A stretch of DNA of 64,000 bases from Acidipropionibacterium sp. (GCA_022647765.1 JALCLH010000003.1:62001-126000); one strand, 5' to 3'; shown: positions 18,864 through 27,710, counted from the stretch's first letter. Program-made: numbers and translations. The notes: generated from the sequence alone by a model not told the origin.

Positions 18864-19439
18864 ATGACCCTGCGATCCGCCGGCCCCCAGGACCTGGAGG
18901 CGGTGATGGCGGTCGAACGCGCCTGCTTCGGCGACGCCGGGGCCGGGGACCGGCAGGCATGGAGCCGGGACGCCTGGCTGGCCGAGCTGGCTGGTGCCGA
19001 ACATGACGGGGCTGAACGGAGCAGTGCTGAAGACTCTGAGGCCGGCACCGACAACCCCGCGGTGACCCGCCTGGTCCTCATCGACCAGCACGAGGGCCGC
19101 ATCCGCGGCGTCGCCGACTTCGGCAGGGTCATCGACTCCTGCGATCTGGACCGGATCATGGTGGCTCCCGCCGATCGGCGCGCCGGCCTGGCGGCCGAGC
19201 TGTTGAGACACGGGATGTCCTGGGCCGCGCGGGGCGGGGCCGAACGGATCCTGCTCGAGGTGAACCCCGGCAACACCGCTGCGGTCCGGCTCTACCGCCA
19301 CCATGGCTTCGACGAGATCTCCCGCCGGGAGAACTACTACGGCAACGGCGAGGACGCCCTGGTGATGTCGGCGTCACTGCCCGGACGCTTCAGCGCCGTC
19401 ACTACCGGCGCCGTCAGCAACAAGGAGAGACATGTCTGA
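18864..19439 (+). CDS. rimI: Ribosomal-protein-alanine N-acetyltransferase RimI
   Basis: A GNAT-fold acetyltransferase of about 191 residues. The acetyl-CoA site is seen as [15 protein letters not shown], followed by [19 protein letters not shown] and [15 protein letters not shown], the RimI C-terminal signature. RimI acetylates ribosomal protein S18 in E. coli and is regularly encoded between tsaB and tsaD in actinobacteria. ATG at 18864 has a GTGAGG ribosome site 8 bp upstream. A GTG at 18852 overlapping the tsaB stop is the alternative. It overlaps tsaD by 8 bp. Confidence 0.93.
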   Translation: MTLRSAGPQDLEAVMAVERACFGDAGAGDRQAWSRDAWLAELAGAEHDGAERSSAEDSEAGTDNPAVTRLVLIDQHEGRIRGVADFGRVIDSCDLDRIMVAPADRRAGLAAELLRHGMSWAARGGAERILLEVNPGNTAAVRLYRHHGFDEISRRENYYGNGEDALVMSASLPGRFSAVTTGAVSNKERHV

Positions 19440-20475
19440 ACCGCTCATCCTGGGGATCGAGTCGTCCTGCGACGAGACCGGGATCGGCATCGTGCGCGGC
19501 AACGATCTGCTGGCCAACGAGGTCGCCTCCTCGATGGAGCAGCACATCCGGTTCGGCGGGGTGGTGCCCGAGGTGGCGTCCCGCGCCCACCTGGAGGCCG
19601 TCGTCCCGGTGCTGGAGGCCGCCGTCGCGTCGGCCGGCATCGACCTGTCCGAGCTGGACGGCATCGCGGTGACCGCCGGACCCGGCCTGATGGGCGCCCT
19701 GGTGGTCGGCCTGTCGGCGGCCAAGGCGCTGGCGGCCTGGCTGAACAAGCCGCTCTACGGCGTCAACCACCTGGCCGGTCACGTCGCGGTCGACCTGCTC
19801 GAGCACGGCGACCTGCCGATGCCCTGCGGGGCCCTGCTGGTCTCCGGCGGGCACACCTCGCTGCTGAAGGTCACCTCCATCGCCGACGGGATCACCGAGA
19901 TCGGCTCGACCATCGACGACGCCGCCGGGGAGGCCTACGACAAGGTCGCCCGGCTGCTCGGGCTGCCCTATCCGGGCGGGCCGGTGATCGACAAGGCCGC
20001 CGCCCGCGGCAATCCCGCCGCGATCCACTTCCCGCGCGGCCTCACCGCCCGCCACGACATGGCCAAGCACCGCTTCGACTACTCCTTCTCCGGGCTCAAG
20101 ACCTCCGTCTCGCGGTGGGTGGAGACCGAGCAGCAGGCCGGCCGCGAGGTGCCGGTCGACGACGTCGCCGCCGGCTTCCAGGAGGCGGTCGCCGACGTGC
20201 TCACCGCCAAGGCCGTCGACCTGTGCGGGTACTACGGCCTGGAGCACTTCCTGATCGGCGGGGGAGTGGCCGCCAACAGCCGGCTGCGCACCCTGCTGGC
20301 CGAGCGGATGGAGGACGCCGGCGTCGAGCTGCGGCGTCCCCGGCCGGGACTGTGCACCGACAACGGGGCGATGATCGCGGCCCTCGGCGTCCAGGTGGTC
20401 AAGGCCGGGCTGAGGCCCTCGGCCCTGGACATCAGCGCCGACTCGGGGCTGCCGGTCGGCAACGTGTTGGTGTGA
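19432..20475 (+). CDS. tsaD: tRNA N6-threonylcarbamoyltransferase TsaD
   Basis: The 347-residue catalytic subunit that transfers the threonylcarbamoyl group to A37 of ANN-decoding tRNAs. Visible family features are [15 protein letters not shown] at the N-terminus, the metal-binding NHLAGH motif, [13 protein letters not shown] and [14 protein letters not shown]. The length is normal. It is the last gene of the tsaE-tsaB-rimI-tsaD operon. Confidence 0.97.
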   Translation: MSEPLILGIESSCDETGIGIVRGNDLLANEVASSMEQHIRFGGVVPEVASRAHLEAVVPVLEAAVASAGIDLSELDGIAVTAGPGLMGALVVGLSAAKALAAWLNKPLYGVNHLAGHVAVDLLEHGDLPMPCGALLVSGGHTSLLKVTSIADGITEIGSTIDDAAGEAYDKVARLLGLPYPGGPVIDKAAARGNPAAIHFPRGLTARHDMAKHRFDYSFSGLKTSVSRWVETEQQAGREVPVDDVAAGFQEAVADVLTAKAVDLCGYYGLEHFLIGGGVAANSRLRTLLAERMEDAGVELRRPRPGLCTDNGAMIAALGVQVVKAGLRPSALDISADSGLPVGNVLV

Positions 20476-20550
20476 GCTGCACTGCCCTGAACTGCGCTGT
20501 CTGAGATGGCGGCTGCCTGACTTTCCATTCAATCCTGGGAGAACTCACTG

Positions 20551-21882
20551 ATGACAAGCATCCTCGAACCGTCCTTCGCCGCCGAGAGCGGGAAGAAGTT
20601 CGACGCCGACCCGACCGCCCGGCTGGTCCAGAACGCCGTCACCGGGACCGGCGCCGACACCGTCAGCCTGGACCGCCGTGTCGTCAACCAGATCGACGAG
20701 ACGACCTGCGAGCGGCTGGACGCCTGGACCGTCACCAATCAGAAGCACTCCGGACGATGCTGGGAGTTCGCCGCGCTCAATGTGCTGCGCGCCCGGATCA
20801 TCACCGAGCTCAACCTGGACGGTTTCGAGTTCTCCCAGAACTTCGTCGCCTTCCACGACAAGCTCGAGAAGGCCAACCACGTGCTGGCCCGCGCCATCGC
20901 CACCGCCGATCACGACGCCTCCGAGGAGCAGGTCCGCGAGATCCTCGAGGCGCCCGCCGGCGACGGCGGGTACTGGCCGCAGTTCCTCGACCTGGTGCGC
21001 AAGTACGGGCTGGTGCCGGCCTGGGCGATGCCCGACACCGAGTCGGCCGGCAACACCGATCAGCTCAACCGGGCGCTGTCCTGGGTGCTGCGCCGCGCCG
21101 TGCTGCGGATCCGTGTCGCCATCACCGACTCCGACGGGCAGGAGCGGGCCGACCGCATCGAGCGGGAGCGCTCCCAGGCCCTCGCCGGCGTCTACCGGGT
21201 GCTGGCGATCCACCTCGGCACACCGCCCGCGAGCTTCACCTGGCAGTACCGCGACAAGGACAAGAAGTTCCACAACGAGGGCCGGCTGACCCCGCTCGAG
21301 TTCGCTGCCAGGTACGCCCCCGAGGCCCTGGACGGATACATCACCCTGTGCCACGACCCGCGCTCGGAGAATCCGGTCGGCCGCAAGTACGTCATCGACC
21401 ACACCCCCTGGATGGAGGGCGGCACCGGGTACGCGCACGTCACCGCGCCGATCGACGACCTCAAGTCGGCCGCGGTGGCCGCCATCCGCGACGGCGAGCC
21501 GGTCTGGTTCAGCTGCGACGTCAAGCAGCAGTTCGACAGGACCGGCGGGATCTGGGACGCCGCCCTGCACGACTACGACTCGCTCTACGGGGTGGATCTG
21601 TCGATGACCAAGGCCGAGCGGATGCGGGCCCGCGAGTCCGGCCCCACCCATGCCATGACCCTTGTCGGGGTGGACCTGGCCGAGGGTGTCCCGCTGCGCT
21701 GGCGGGTCGAGAACTCCTGGGGGGACGAGGTCGGCCGCAAGGGATTCTTCACCATGAACGACTCCTGGTTCGACCAGTACGTCTTCCAGGTCGTCGTCGC
21801 TCCCGAGCGGGTCAGCCAGTCGGTGCGCGACGCATGGGCGACCGAGCCGATCGTGCTGCCCGAGTGGGATGCCCTGGCCTGA
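20551..21882 (+). CDS. pepC: C1 family aminopeptidase (PepC / bleomycin hydrolase)
   Basis: A 443-residue cysteine aminopeptidase of the cytoplasm that trims peptides. The papain-type catalytic residues are in their family contexts: Cys in KHSGRCWEFAALNVLR, His in GPTHAMTLVGVDL and Asn in VENSWGDEVG. The length matches PepC. It starts 75 bp after tsaD on the same strand, with GGGAGAA as a ribosome site, and may have its own promoter. Confidence 0.95.
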   Translation: MTSILEPSFAAESGKKFDADPTARLVQNAVTGTGADTVSLDRRVVNQIDETTCERLDAWTVTNQKHSGRCWEFAALNVLRARIITELNLDGFEFSQNFVAFHDKLEKANHVLARAIATADHDASEEQVREILEAPAGDGGYWPQFLDLVRKYGLVPAWAMPDTESAGNTDQLNRALSWVLRRAVLRIRVAITDSDGQERADRIERERSQALAGVYRVLAIHLGTPPASFTWQYRDKDKKFHNEGRLTPLEFAARYAPEALDGYITLCHDPRSENPVGRKYVIDHTPWMEGGTGYAHVTAPIDDLKSAAVAAIRDGEPVWFSCDVKQQFDRTGGIWDAALHDYDSLYGVDLSMTKAERMRARESGPTHAMTLVGVDLAEGVPLRWRVENSWGDEVGRKGFFTMNDSWFDQYVFQVVVAPERVSQSVRDAWATEPIVLPEWDALA

Positions 21883-21926
21883 CCAGCCCCTCGCCGGCGC
21901 CGGCCCGGGAGTGCGTCGGCTTGGAC

Positions 21927-22002
21927 TGCACATTTCACTCGCCCAACGAGGGATCTGCGGCCCTGACCGCGAATCCAGGTCCTTACGCGAGTGAAAAGTG
22001 CA
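21927..22002. repeat. Dispersed palindromic element, subfamily B, copy 1
   Basis: Arms 21927-21941 (TGCACATTTCACTCG) and 21988-22002 pair at 14 of 15 positions around a 46-nt loop that itself contains a GGAT/GCGG-ATCC-type inner stem. The arms and exact loop length recur at 33974-34049. It sits between converging genes (pepC and the DUF1801 gene). Confidence 0.82.
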
Positions 22003-22068
22003 CCCCGAGGGCGGTCAGATCCGGCCTCCCCGTTGTGCTTGCCGACATCGGTGCCGATTGTGTGGTGG

Positions 22069-22494
22069 TCAGGCGGGGTCCGCGCCGTCGTCGCGCGCCC
22101 TTGACCGGTAGGTGCCGCTGGTGAGGGTGTCGAAGGAGGACCGCACGATCTCCTCCAGCACCGACAGGTCGTTCTGCTCGAGATCTTTCAGGTAGAGGCA
22201 GCCGACGGCGGCGCGGTGCGGTCCGAGCCGGGCGAGCAGATCGGTGTGGGAGGACGTGCCGTCGGAGAGATAGATCGACATGGCCGCCTTGCGCGGGGAG
22301 AAGGCGGCGGCTGGAGCGGTGCCCGAGCGCCCGCTGGGATAGTGATAGTGGTACTCGCCGTAGCCGATGATCGTGCCCTGCAGCGCCGGCTCCAGGCCGG
22401 TGATCCGCCCGTAGAGCTCGAGCAGGGTCCGGGCGTCCCGCAGACGCCGCGCCGGGGCGACTCGCGACAGGAACTCCTCGATCTGGTCCGGCAT
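22069..22494 (-). CDS. DUF1801 domain protein
   Basis: A 141-residue cytoplasmic protein of the DUF1801 (YdhG-like) fold, recognised from the spaced YGEYHYHYPSGRSG, FSPRKAAMSIYLSDG and GCLYLKDLEQNDLSVLEEIV stretches. These small proteins have no settled biochemical role. No catalytic motif is visible. It lies 57 bp upstream of the end of the AmmeMemoRadiSam cluster on the same strand, but nothing else ties them together. Confidence 0.75.
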   Translation of the reverse strand: MPDQIEEFLSRVAPARRLRDARTLLELYGRITGLEPALQGTIIGYGEYHYHYPSGRSGTAPAAAFSPRKAAMSIYLSDGTSSHTDLLARLGPHRAAVGCLYLKDLEQNDLSVLEEIVRSSFDTLTSGTYRSRARDDGADPA

Positions 22495-22551
22495 GGGCGA
22501 AGCCTACCGGGCAGAGCGGTCAGGCCGGAGCGATCGGAGCGGTCAGGTCGG

Positions 22552-23643
22552 TCAGATCCGCACCGGGATTCGGCGTCTCCCGAAGTCGCCGGCGCGATCC
22601 TGCCAGCGCCCGGCGATGGCGGACCCGCAGTCTGGGCAGTGACCGTCGGCGGTGAGACGGTAGTCCAGAATCTGATACCAGTCGCGGACGATGAGGGCCG
22701 CCCCGCAGCCCGGGCACCAGGTCGTGTCGCCCGCGGCGTCGTGGACATTGCCGATGTAGACGTGGTGCAGTCCGGCCTGCCGGGCGATCCGGCGCGCCCG
22801 GCGTAGGGTGGACGCCGGGGTCGGCGGGATGTCCCGCATCCGATTGTCCGGGTGGAAGGCCGAGAAGTGCAGCGGGATGTCGGGGCCCAGTTCCCCGGCC
22901 ACCCACTCGCAGAGCCGTGACAGTTCCCGGTCGGAGTCGTTGAGCCCGGGGATCACCAGGGTGGTGATCTCGGTCCACACGCCGGTCTCGTGGACGGCGA
23001 ATCTCAGGGTGTCCAGAACCACTTCCAGGCGGGCGCCGGTGACTTGCCGGTAGAACTCTTCGGTGAACCCCTTGAGGTCGATATTGGCCGCTGCCATCGG
23101 GGCGAAGAACTCCTCGCGGGCCCCCTCTGCGATGTATCCGGCGGTCACCGCGATCGGCTCGATGCCGGCCTGGCGGCAGGCCCAGGCGGTGTCGATGGCG
23201 TACTCGGCGAAGATCACCGGGTCGTTGTAGGTGAAGGCGACGCTGCGCGCCCCGTGCTGGGTCGCGACCCTCGCGATCGTCTCCGGCGAGGCCTCGGCGG
23301 CCAGCGTGTCCCACTGCCGGGAGGTGGAGATCTCCCAGTTCTGGCAGAACTTGCAGGCCAGGTTGCAGCCGGCAGTCCCGAAGGACAGCACCGAGGTCCC
23401 CGGGTGGAAGTGCGCCAGCGGCTTCTTCTCCACCGGATCGAGGCAGAATCCCGAGGAGCGTCCGTAGGAGTCGAGCACCAGGCGATCGGCGCGGCGCATC
23501 CGCACGAAGCAGAAGCCGCGCTGGCCCTCGCGCAGTCGGCAGTGACGCGGGCACAGGTCGCACTGGACCCGGCCGTCCTCGATGGTGTGCCACCAGCGGG
23601 CCGGGTCGCCGCCCAGCGGAACCCGGCGGGACGCGGCGGTCAT
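22552..23643 (-). CDS. amrS: AmmeMemoRadiSam system radical SAM enzyme
   Basis: A 363-residue radical SAM protein. The cluster-binding CxxxCxxC is CNLACKFC at about residues 94-101. Extra cysteines lie before it (CDLCPRHC, about 30-37) and in a C-terminal zinc-ribbon-like pair of CPGCG / CPDCG motifs. This is the arrangement of the radical SAM member of the three-part AmmeMemoRadiSam system, related to pyruvate-formate-lyase activases. Its substrate is unknown. The ATG at 23643 overlaps the stop of the AMMECR1-like gene by 4 bp, so the three genes are translationally coupled. Confidence 0.92.
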   Translation of the reverse strand: MTAASRRVPLGGDPARWWHTIEDGRVQCDLCPRHCRLREGQRGFCFVRMRRADRLVLDSYGRSSGFCLDPVEKKPLAHFHPGTSVLSFGTAGCNLACKFCQNWEISTSRQWDTLAAEASPETIARVATQHGARSVAFTYNDPVIFAEYAIDTAWACRQAGIEPIAVTAGYIAEGAREEFFAPMAAANIDLKGFTEEFYRQVTGARLEVVLDTLRFAVHETGVWTEITTLVIPGLNDSDRELSRLCEWVAGELGPDIPLHFSAFHPDNRMRDIPPTPASTLRRARRIARQAGLHHVYIGNVHDAAGDTTWCPGCGAALIVRDWYQILDYRLTADGHCPDCGSAIAGRWQDRAGDFGRRRIPVRI

Positions 23644-24212
23644 CTCTCCTCCCATGCCCTGACGGTGTAGCGCTCCACGACGGCGTCCTCGGACCACCAG
23701 GAGACCGGCAGCCCGGCCTTCCGCTTGAGCTGGTCGAGGAAGGCGCCGGGCTCGGGAATCTGATCCCAGACCTGGGGCAGAAAGGTGCCGCGGTGCCCGT
23801 CCCAGCTGAGCACCAGGCCGTCGATCCTCGGACGCAGCTGCGATCTCAGGTCCTCCTGGTCGGTGAAGGGGATCGGTGTGGTCTCCGACAGCACCGACAC
23901 CTCGATCTGCAGCCCGGCCAGTTCGGCGGGGCGCACCGCGGGGAACCGGGGATCGCGGGTCGCGGCGGCCGCCGCATTGCCGCGGACGTCGGCGTCCAGG
24001 GGTCGCCAGGGCTGCAGCGAGCCGATGCAGCCGCGCAGCTTCTCGGGACGCCTGCCGCGCACGGTCAGGGTCACGAAACAGGCGCCGGGAGCGGCAGCCC
24101 ATTCGGGGATCCCGGAAGACGATGAGTCGTCGTGGCGGGTCGAGAGCGCCTCCTCGATGGCGGTGCGGGCGGTCGGCAGCAGCCAGCTCCCGGCGTCGGA
24201 GGGGATGCTCAT
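23640..24212 (-). CDS. amrA: AmmeMemoRadiSam system protein A (AMMECR1 domain)
   Basis: A 190-residue protein with the AMMECR1 fold. The family's most conserved block is visible as KLRGCIGSLQPWRPLDADV, with RDPRFPAV and IEVSVLSETTPI following. Human AMMECR1 belongs to the same family. The biochemical role is unknown in bacteria. The start MSIPSDAG at 24212 overlaps the upstream Memo-like gene's stop; longer in-frame versions read into that gene and are not family-like. Confidence 0.92.
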   Translation of the reverse strand: MSIPSDAGSWLLPTARTAIEEALSTRHDDSSSSGIPEWAAAPGACFVTLTVRGRRPEKLRGCIGSLQPWRPLDADVRGNAAAAATRDPRFPAVRPAELAGLQIEVSVLSETTPIPFTDQEDLRSQLRPRIDGLVLSWDGHRGTFLPQVWDQIPEPGAFLDQLKRKAGLPVSWWSEDAVVERYTVRAWEER

Positions 24213-25033
24213 CGCGACTCCTCGGTGACGGCGAAGGAGGCGTAGCCGACCACCCAGGAGGGCTCTCCGGCGGTGTCGGCGGAGGTGCAGGCCGCCAGCA
24301 GATGCGCCGACCAGCCCAGTCCGGGGGCGGCATGGAGCAGGCCGCCGAGGGGGTGGGCGCCGCACGCCCGGTTGGGCTCGATCGAGTCGTCACCGGCCAG
24401 CACCCGGGCGATGGTCCGGTCGTCGAGCTCCCGGGCGACCTCGTGCGGGTGATAGTGGGACAGGTCGGAGCTGATCACGATGAACGTCCCCGGGTCGGCG
24501 GCGAGGGCCTCGATCACCTCCGCCACCTCGGCCGGGCCGGCGTCGCCCACCGCCAGCGGGACGATCGGCAGATCCCCCAGGATCCGCTGGATGAACGGCA
24601 CCTGCACCTCGATCGAGTGCTCCTCGGCGTGGGTGGCGGCGTTGACCGCGATCTGTGGCAGCCCCTCCAGCCCGGACCGGTCGATCGGGCAGACGCCCAG
24701 CGGGGTGGCGAACCGGTCGGCCGCAGGCAGTGCCAGGCCCCGTATCCCCACCCGGTGGGTCGGCCCCAGGATCGCCACCCGACGCGGTGCGGCGGCACGG
24801 CGGCGTCTCAGCAGGTCGTATCCGCGGGCGGCGACCTCGCCGGAGTAGCGGTATCCGGCGTGCGGAACGATGAGGGCGCGCAGCCGGTCGGGGTCCACGC
24901 CCTCGGGCGCGGGCTGGCGAGCCGCGCGCCGCAGGGCGCCGTCGATCCACTCGGCCAGCTCAGCGGGATCTGCCGGGTAGAACAGGCCGGCGACGGCGGG
25001 CGGGCGCGTCACCGTGTGGGATGGTCGACTCAT
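24209..25033 (-). CDS. amrB: AmmeMemoRadiSam system protein B (Memo-like)
   Basis: A 274-residue member of the Memo family (related to human MEMO1 and to class III extradiol dioxygenases). Typical blocks are PAVAGLFYPADPAEL, IVPHAGYRYSG, ILGPTHRVG, EEHSIEVQVPF and ISSDLSHYHPHE. The His residues in PHAGY, EEHS and LSHYH are the likely metal ligands. It is the first gene of a three-gene operon with proteins A and the radical SAM enzyme; all overlap by 4 bp. Confidence 0.92.
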   Translation of the reverse strand: MSRPSHTVTRPPAVAGLFYPADPAELAEWIDGALRRAARQPAPEGVDPDRLRALIVPHAGYRYSGEVAARGYDLLRRRRAAAPRRVAILGPTHRVGIRGLALPAADRFATPLGVCPIDRSGLEGLPQIAVNAATHAEEHSIEVQVPFIQRILGDLPIVPLAVGDAGPAEVAEVIEALAADPGTFIVISSDLSHYHPHEVARELDDRTIARVLAGDDSIEPNRACGAHPLGGLLHAAPGLGWSAHLLAACTSADTAGEPSWVVGYASFAVTEESR

Positions 25034-25078
25034 CTGTCCTCCTCCCCGATCCAGAGTAGATGGAGCAGTAGGTGAGGC

Positions 25079-25555
25079 TCAGTCGGCGTCCCCCAGCCAT
25101 GCTGGACGGCTCGCCGGGTCCCTGTTGAGCCACTCGGACACCGCGGTGGGGAAGAGCGGAGAGCCGGGCAGCTCGGTGACCGGCACCCACCGGACCCCGG
25201 TCTGCCAGTCGTCGGGATGGAAGCTCAGGTGCGGTTCGGCGCCATCGGCCAGGGTGCACCAGAAGTAGACCTCGGTCTGGCTGAACAGATCCTCGTGCAG
25301 CACGTGATTGGCCCCGATGTAGTCCAGGGCCAGCGCGAAATCGCCCACCACGACATCGCATCCGACCTCCTCGCGGCACTCCCGGCGCAGCCCCTGCTGC
25401 TTGGTCTCGCCGAACTCCTGGCCTCCGCCGGGCAACGACCACCAGACCCGCTCGCCGTCGTCGTTGATCTCGACCAGCAGCTGGTCGTCGCGGAGAATGA
25501 GGGCCCTTGTGGCGGCCCGGGTGCGACCCTCGGAGGAGGGACTGGGATGAGTCAT
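25079..25555 (-). CDS. Nudix hydrolase
   Basis: A 158-residue Nudix protein. The Nudix box is complete (GGGQEFGETKQQGLRRE followed by CREEVG), giving the metal-binding REEVG helix. Substrate class cannot be set; (deoxy)nucleoside diphosphate derivatives are likely. It is divergent from a second Nudix gene 66 bp away and 45 bp upstream of the Memo-like gene on the same strand. Confidence 0.88.
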   Translation of the reverse strand: MTHPSPSSEGRTRAATRALILRDDQLLVEINDDGERVWWSLPGGGQEFGETKQQGLRRECREEVGCDVVVGDFALALDYIGANHVLHEDLFSQTEVYFWCTLADGAEPHLSFHPDDWQTGVRWVPVTELPGSPLFPTAVSEWLNRDPASRPAWLGDAD

Positions 25556-25621
25556 GGCCTCAGCCTAGGCACCTGCATGACGGGCGGGCGGACAGGTCCA
25601 TTGCGCGGCAGACTGGGCGCC

Positions 25622-26107
25622 ATGATGACTCCGGTGCTCACCACCCTCGGCTTCGTGATCCACCCCGACCGCTCCCGGGTGCTCATGGTGCACCGGATCG
25701 CCCGCCCCACCGACGACCAGCTCGGCAAGTACAACGGCCTGGGCGGCAAGGTCGAGCCGGGGGAGGACGCCGCCGCCGGGATGCGCCGCGAACTGCGCGA
25801 GGAGGCGCGCATCGAGGTGGACGCCATGAGGCTGCGCGGCACCGTGTCCTGGCCAGGGTTCGGACGCCACGGCGAGGACCACTTCGGGCTGATCTTCGTC
25901 ATCGACTCCTGGCACGGCGAGATCCCCGACGCCAATCAGGAGGGACCGCTGAGCTGGCAGCCGATCGACGGGCTGGACCGGCTGCCGATGTGGGAGGGGG
26001 ACCGGTACTTCCTGCCACTGGTCTTCGACCCGCAGGTCCACCAGTTCCACGGCTGCATCCCCTACCGCGACGGGCATCCGACCGGCTGGAGCTACTCGCT
26101 GCTCTGA
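25622..26107 (+). CDS. Nudix hydrolase, 8-oxo-dGTP diphosphatase type
   Basis: A 161-residue Nudix hydrolase. The box reads GGKVEPGEDAAAGMRRELRE followed by EARI. The flanking KYNGLGGK and a C-terminal WEGDRYFLPLVF resemble MutT/MTH1-type 8-oxo-dGTP pyrophosphatases that clean the nucleotide pool. Tandem ATG codons at 25622 and 25625 are both possible. It is divergent from the other Nudix gene, with only 66 bp between. Confidence 0.87.
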   Translation: MMTPVLTTLGFVIHPDRSRVLMVHRIARPTDDQLGKYNGLGGKVEPGEDAAAGMRRELREEARIEVDAMRLRGTVSWPGFGRHGEDHFGLIFVIDSWHGEIPDANQEGPLSWQPIDGLDRLPMWEGDRYFLPLVFDPQVHQFHGCIPYRDGHPTGWSYSLL

Positions 26108-26140
26108 GGACGCCGATCAGAAGGCCGTAGGGTGAGCCCC

Positions 26141-27397
26141 ATGGATCCTGCGGTGGCGCGTCGGCTGGTCTGTCCGGAGGGCGCCGAGGCACTGAGCGCC
26201 GCCGGCGCTGAGAAGGATCCGGACTCCCTGGGCGCCGCCGATCGGATGCGGAGGCGCTTCCCGGCCGATCTGGCGGCGGCCGCCCTCGACCAGATCTCGC
26301 TGCGACGCCGGGCCGCCGGCAAGATCGGTCCGGCCGGCGCCGGAATGCTGTGGACCCGCGACGGGCTGGAGCAGGCCACCCGGGGACCGGTCTCGGCCTG
26401 GCGCGCCGCCCGGCTCCGGGACGCCGGTGTGGCCCGGGTGATCGACCTGGGCTGCGCCTGCGGGGCCGACGCCCGGGCCTGCCTGGACGCCGGCCTGGAG
26501 GTCACCGCCGTCGAGATCGACCCGGCGCTGGCGGAGCTCGCCCGGTACAATCTGCCCGGCGCGCAGGTGGTCTGCGGGGACGCCGAGGCCCTGGCTCCCG
26601 AACTGCTCGCCGGCGCCGGCGTCCACGCGGGAACCGGACCGGCCACCGCCGTCCTGCTGGACCCGGCCCGCCGCACCGGTCGCGGCCGCAGCTGGCGGAT
26701 CGAGGACATCCGGCCGTCCTGGGAGTTCGTGCTGAGGATGCTGGACGCGCCGTGGGTCACCGTGGTGAAGATGGGACCGGGAGTGCCGCGGGAGATCCTT
26801 CCTCCGGACGCCGCGGTGACCTGGGTGGGCCACCGTCGCGACCTGGTGGAGGCCACCCTGTGGTCCGGCTCCGAGCCGGGACGCGCCATCCAGCACAGCC
26901 CGCATCACACCGCCGTCCTGGTGGGCGACGACCCGGCATCCGCCCTCAGCCTGTCCGGGGGAGAGGACCCGCTCGGCGTCGGACCGCTGCGGGAGTTCCT
27001 CGCCGAGCCGCACCCCGCGGCGATCCGCGCCCGCGCGATGCGCGCTGCAGCGGAGCGTGCTGGAGTGAGCGCCGGAGCAGGCGATGCCGCAGAAGGGGGC
27101 GCCGGCGTCCACCTCCCCGCTCCCGGGATCGCCTACCTGCTGGCCGACGAACCGGCGCCCTCGCCGTGGCTCACCTGGTTCCGGGTTCTCGAGGAGATGC
27201 CGTTCACCGAGAAGGCGCTGCGATCCTGGGTGCGCGAGCACCGGATGGGCGCCCTGGAGATCAAGGTGCGCGGGCTCGATGTCGATCCGGCGGCCCTGCG
27301 GCGCAGGCTGCGGCCCAAGGGCCCGAACCGCGCCACCCTCATCCTCACCCCGACTCCACAGGGCGCCCGGGCCCTGGTGGCCGAGCGTATGGGCTAG
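26141..27397 (+). CDS. THUMP-like domain class I methyltransferase
   Basis: About 418 residues. A SAM-binding motif I (VIDLGCACGADARACL, near residue 100) and VTAVEIDPALAELARYN indicate a Rossmann methyltransferase. LLDPARRTGRGR and a C-terminal RKPKG-like segment (EIKVRGLDVDP, RRRLRPKGPN) match the actinobacterial 'THUMP-like' family, presumed to modify nucleic acid but untested. The ATG at 26141 has a TAGGGTGA ribosome site; a GTG at 26132 is the alternative. A palindromic element follows the gene at once. Confidence 0.82.
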   Translation: MDPAVARRLVCPEGAEALSAAGAEKDPDSLGAADRMRRRFPADLAAAALDQISLRRRAAGKIGPAGAGMLWTRDGLEQATRGPVSAWRAARLRDAGVARVIDLGCACGADARACLDAGLEVTAVEIDPALAELARYNLPGAQVVCGDAEALAPELLAGAGVHAGTGPATAVLLDPARRTGRGRSWRIEDIRPSWEFVLRMLDAPWVTVVKMGPGVPREILPPDAAVTWVGHRRDLVEATLWSGSEPGRAIQHSPHHTAVLVGDDPASALSLSGGEDPLGVGPLREFLAEPHPAAIRARAMRAAAERAGVSAGAGDAAEGGAGVHLPAPGIAYLLADEPAPSPWLTWFRVLEEMPFTEKALRSWVREHRMGALEIKVRGLDVDPAALRRRLRPKGPNRATLILTPTPQGARALVAERMG

Positions 27398-27421
27398 CCC
27401 ACACGCCGTAGCGGCGATCGA

Positions 27422-27500
27422 TGGTCCCGATCACTCCCGATACGCCGTGAATCTGCACGCGCGGTGCCGGAAAGGGGCCCAGCGGGAGTGATCGGGACCA
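27422..27500. repeat. Dispersed palindromic element, subfamily A, copy 2
   Basis: A perfect 18-bp inverted repeat (27422-27439 TGGTCCCGATCACTCCCG with 27483-27500) closes a 43-nt loop, the same stem and loop length as 11541-11621. It lies between two genes of the same strand, 30 bp before the groES promoter region. Confidence 0.85.
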
Positions 27501-27529
27501 CAGGGAGCCGCGGCCAGCATCCCAGAAAC

Positions 27530-27556
27530 CTGGCACTCGGGTTGAACGAGTGCTAA
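27530..27556 (+). promoter_or_regulatory. CIRCE element (HrcA operator) of groESL
   Basis: CTGGCACTC, a 9-nt spacer and GAGTGCTAA reproduce the CIRCE consensus (TTAGCACTC-N9-GAGTGCTAA) with a perfect right arm. HrcA repression of chaperonin genes through this site is established in many bacteria. Confidence 0.92.
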
Positions 27557-27570
27557 CGCCGGTGTACTTT
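27542..27570 (+). promoter_or_regulatory. groES promoter
   Basis: TTGAAC (27542-27547) and TACTTT (27565-27570) are 17 bp apart. The -35 hexamer lies inside the CIRCE spacer and right arm, so bound HrcA would block RNA polymerase. Confidence 0.72.
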
Positions 27571-27575
27571 TCGTA

Positions 27576-27602
27576 TTGGCACTCCCCAAGGGGGTGTGCC
27601 AA
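27576..27602 (+). promoter_or_regulatory. Second CIRCE-like inverted repeat in the groES leader
   Basis: TTGGCACTC, a 9-nt spacer and GTGTGCCAA keep the exact 9-9-9 geometry of CIRCE with a diverged right arm. Left and right extended arms pair at 11 of 12 positions. It would be transcribed near the 5' end of the groES mRNA and could serve as a second HrcA site or an mRNA hairpin. Confidence 0.6.
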
Positions 27603-27710
27603 CGGACCGGTGACTCCCGCGACGTCGGCGGCCCGTCTCACAGCTCGGGGCTCGCAACCCCTGGTGAGTGGCATTCAACGATTCGTCTTCATCATGAAAG
27701 GGGTCTTGAC

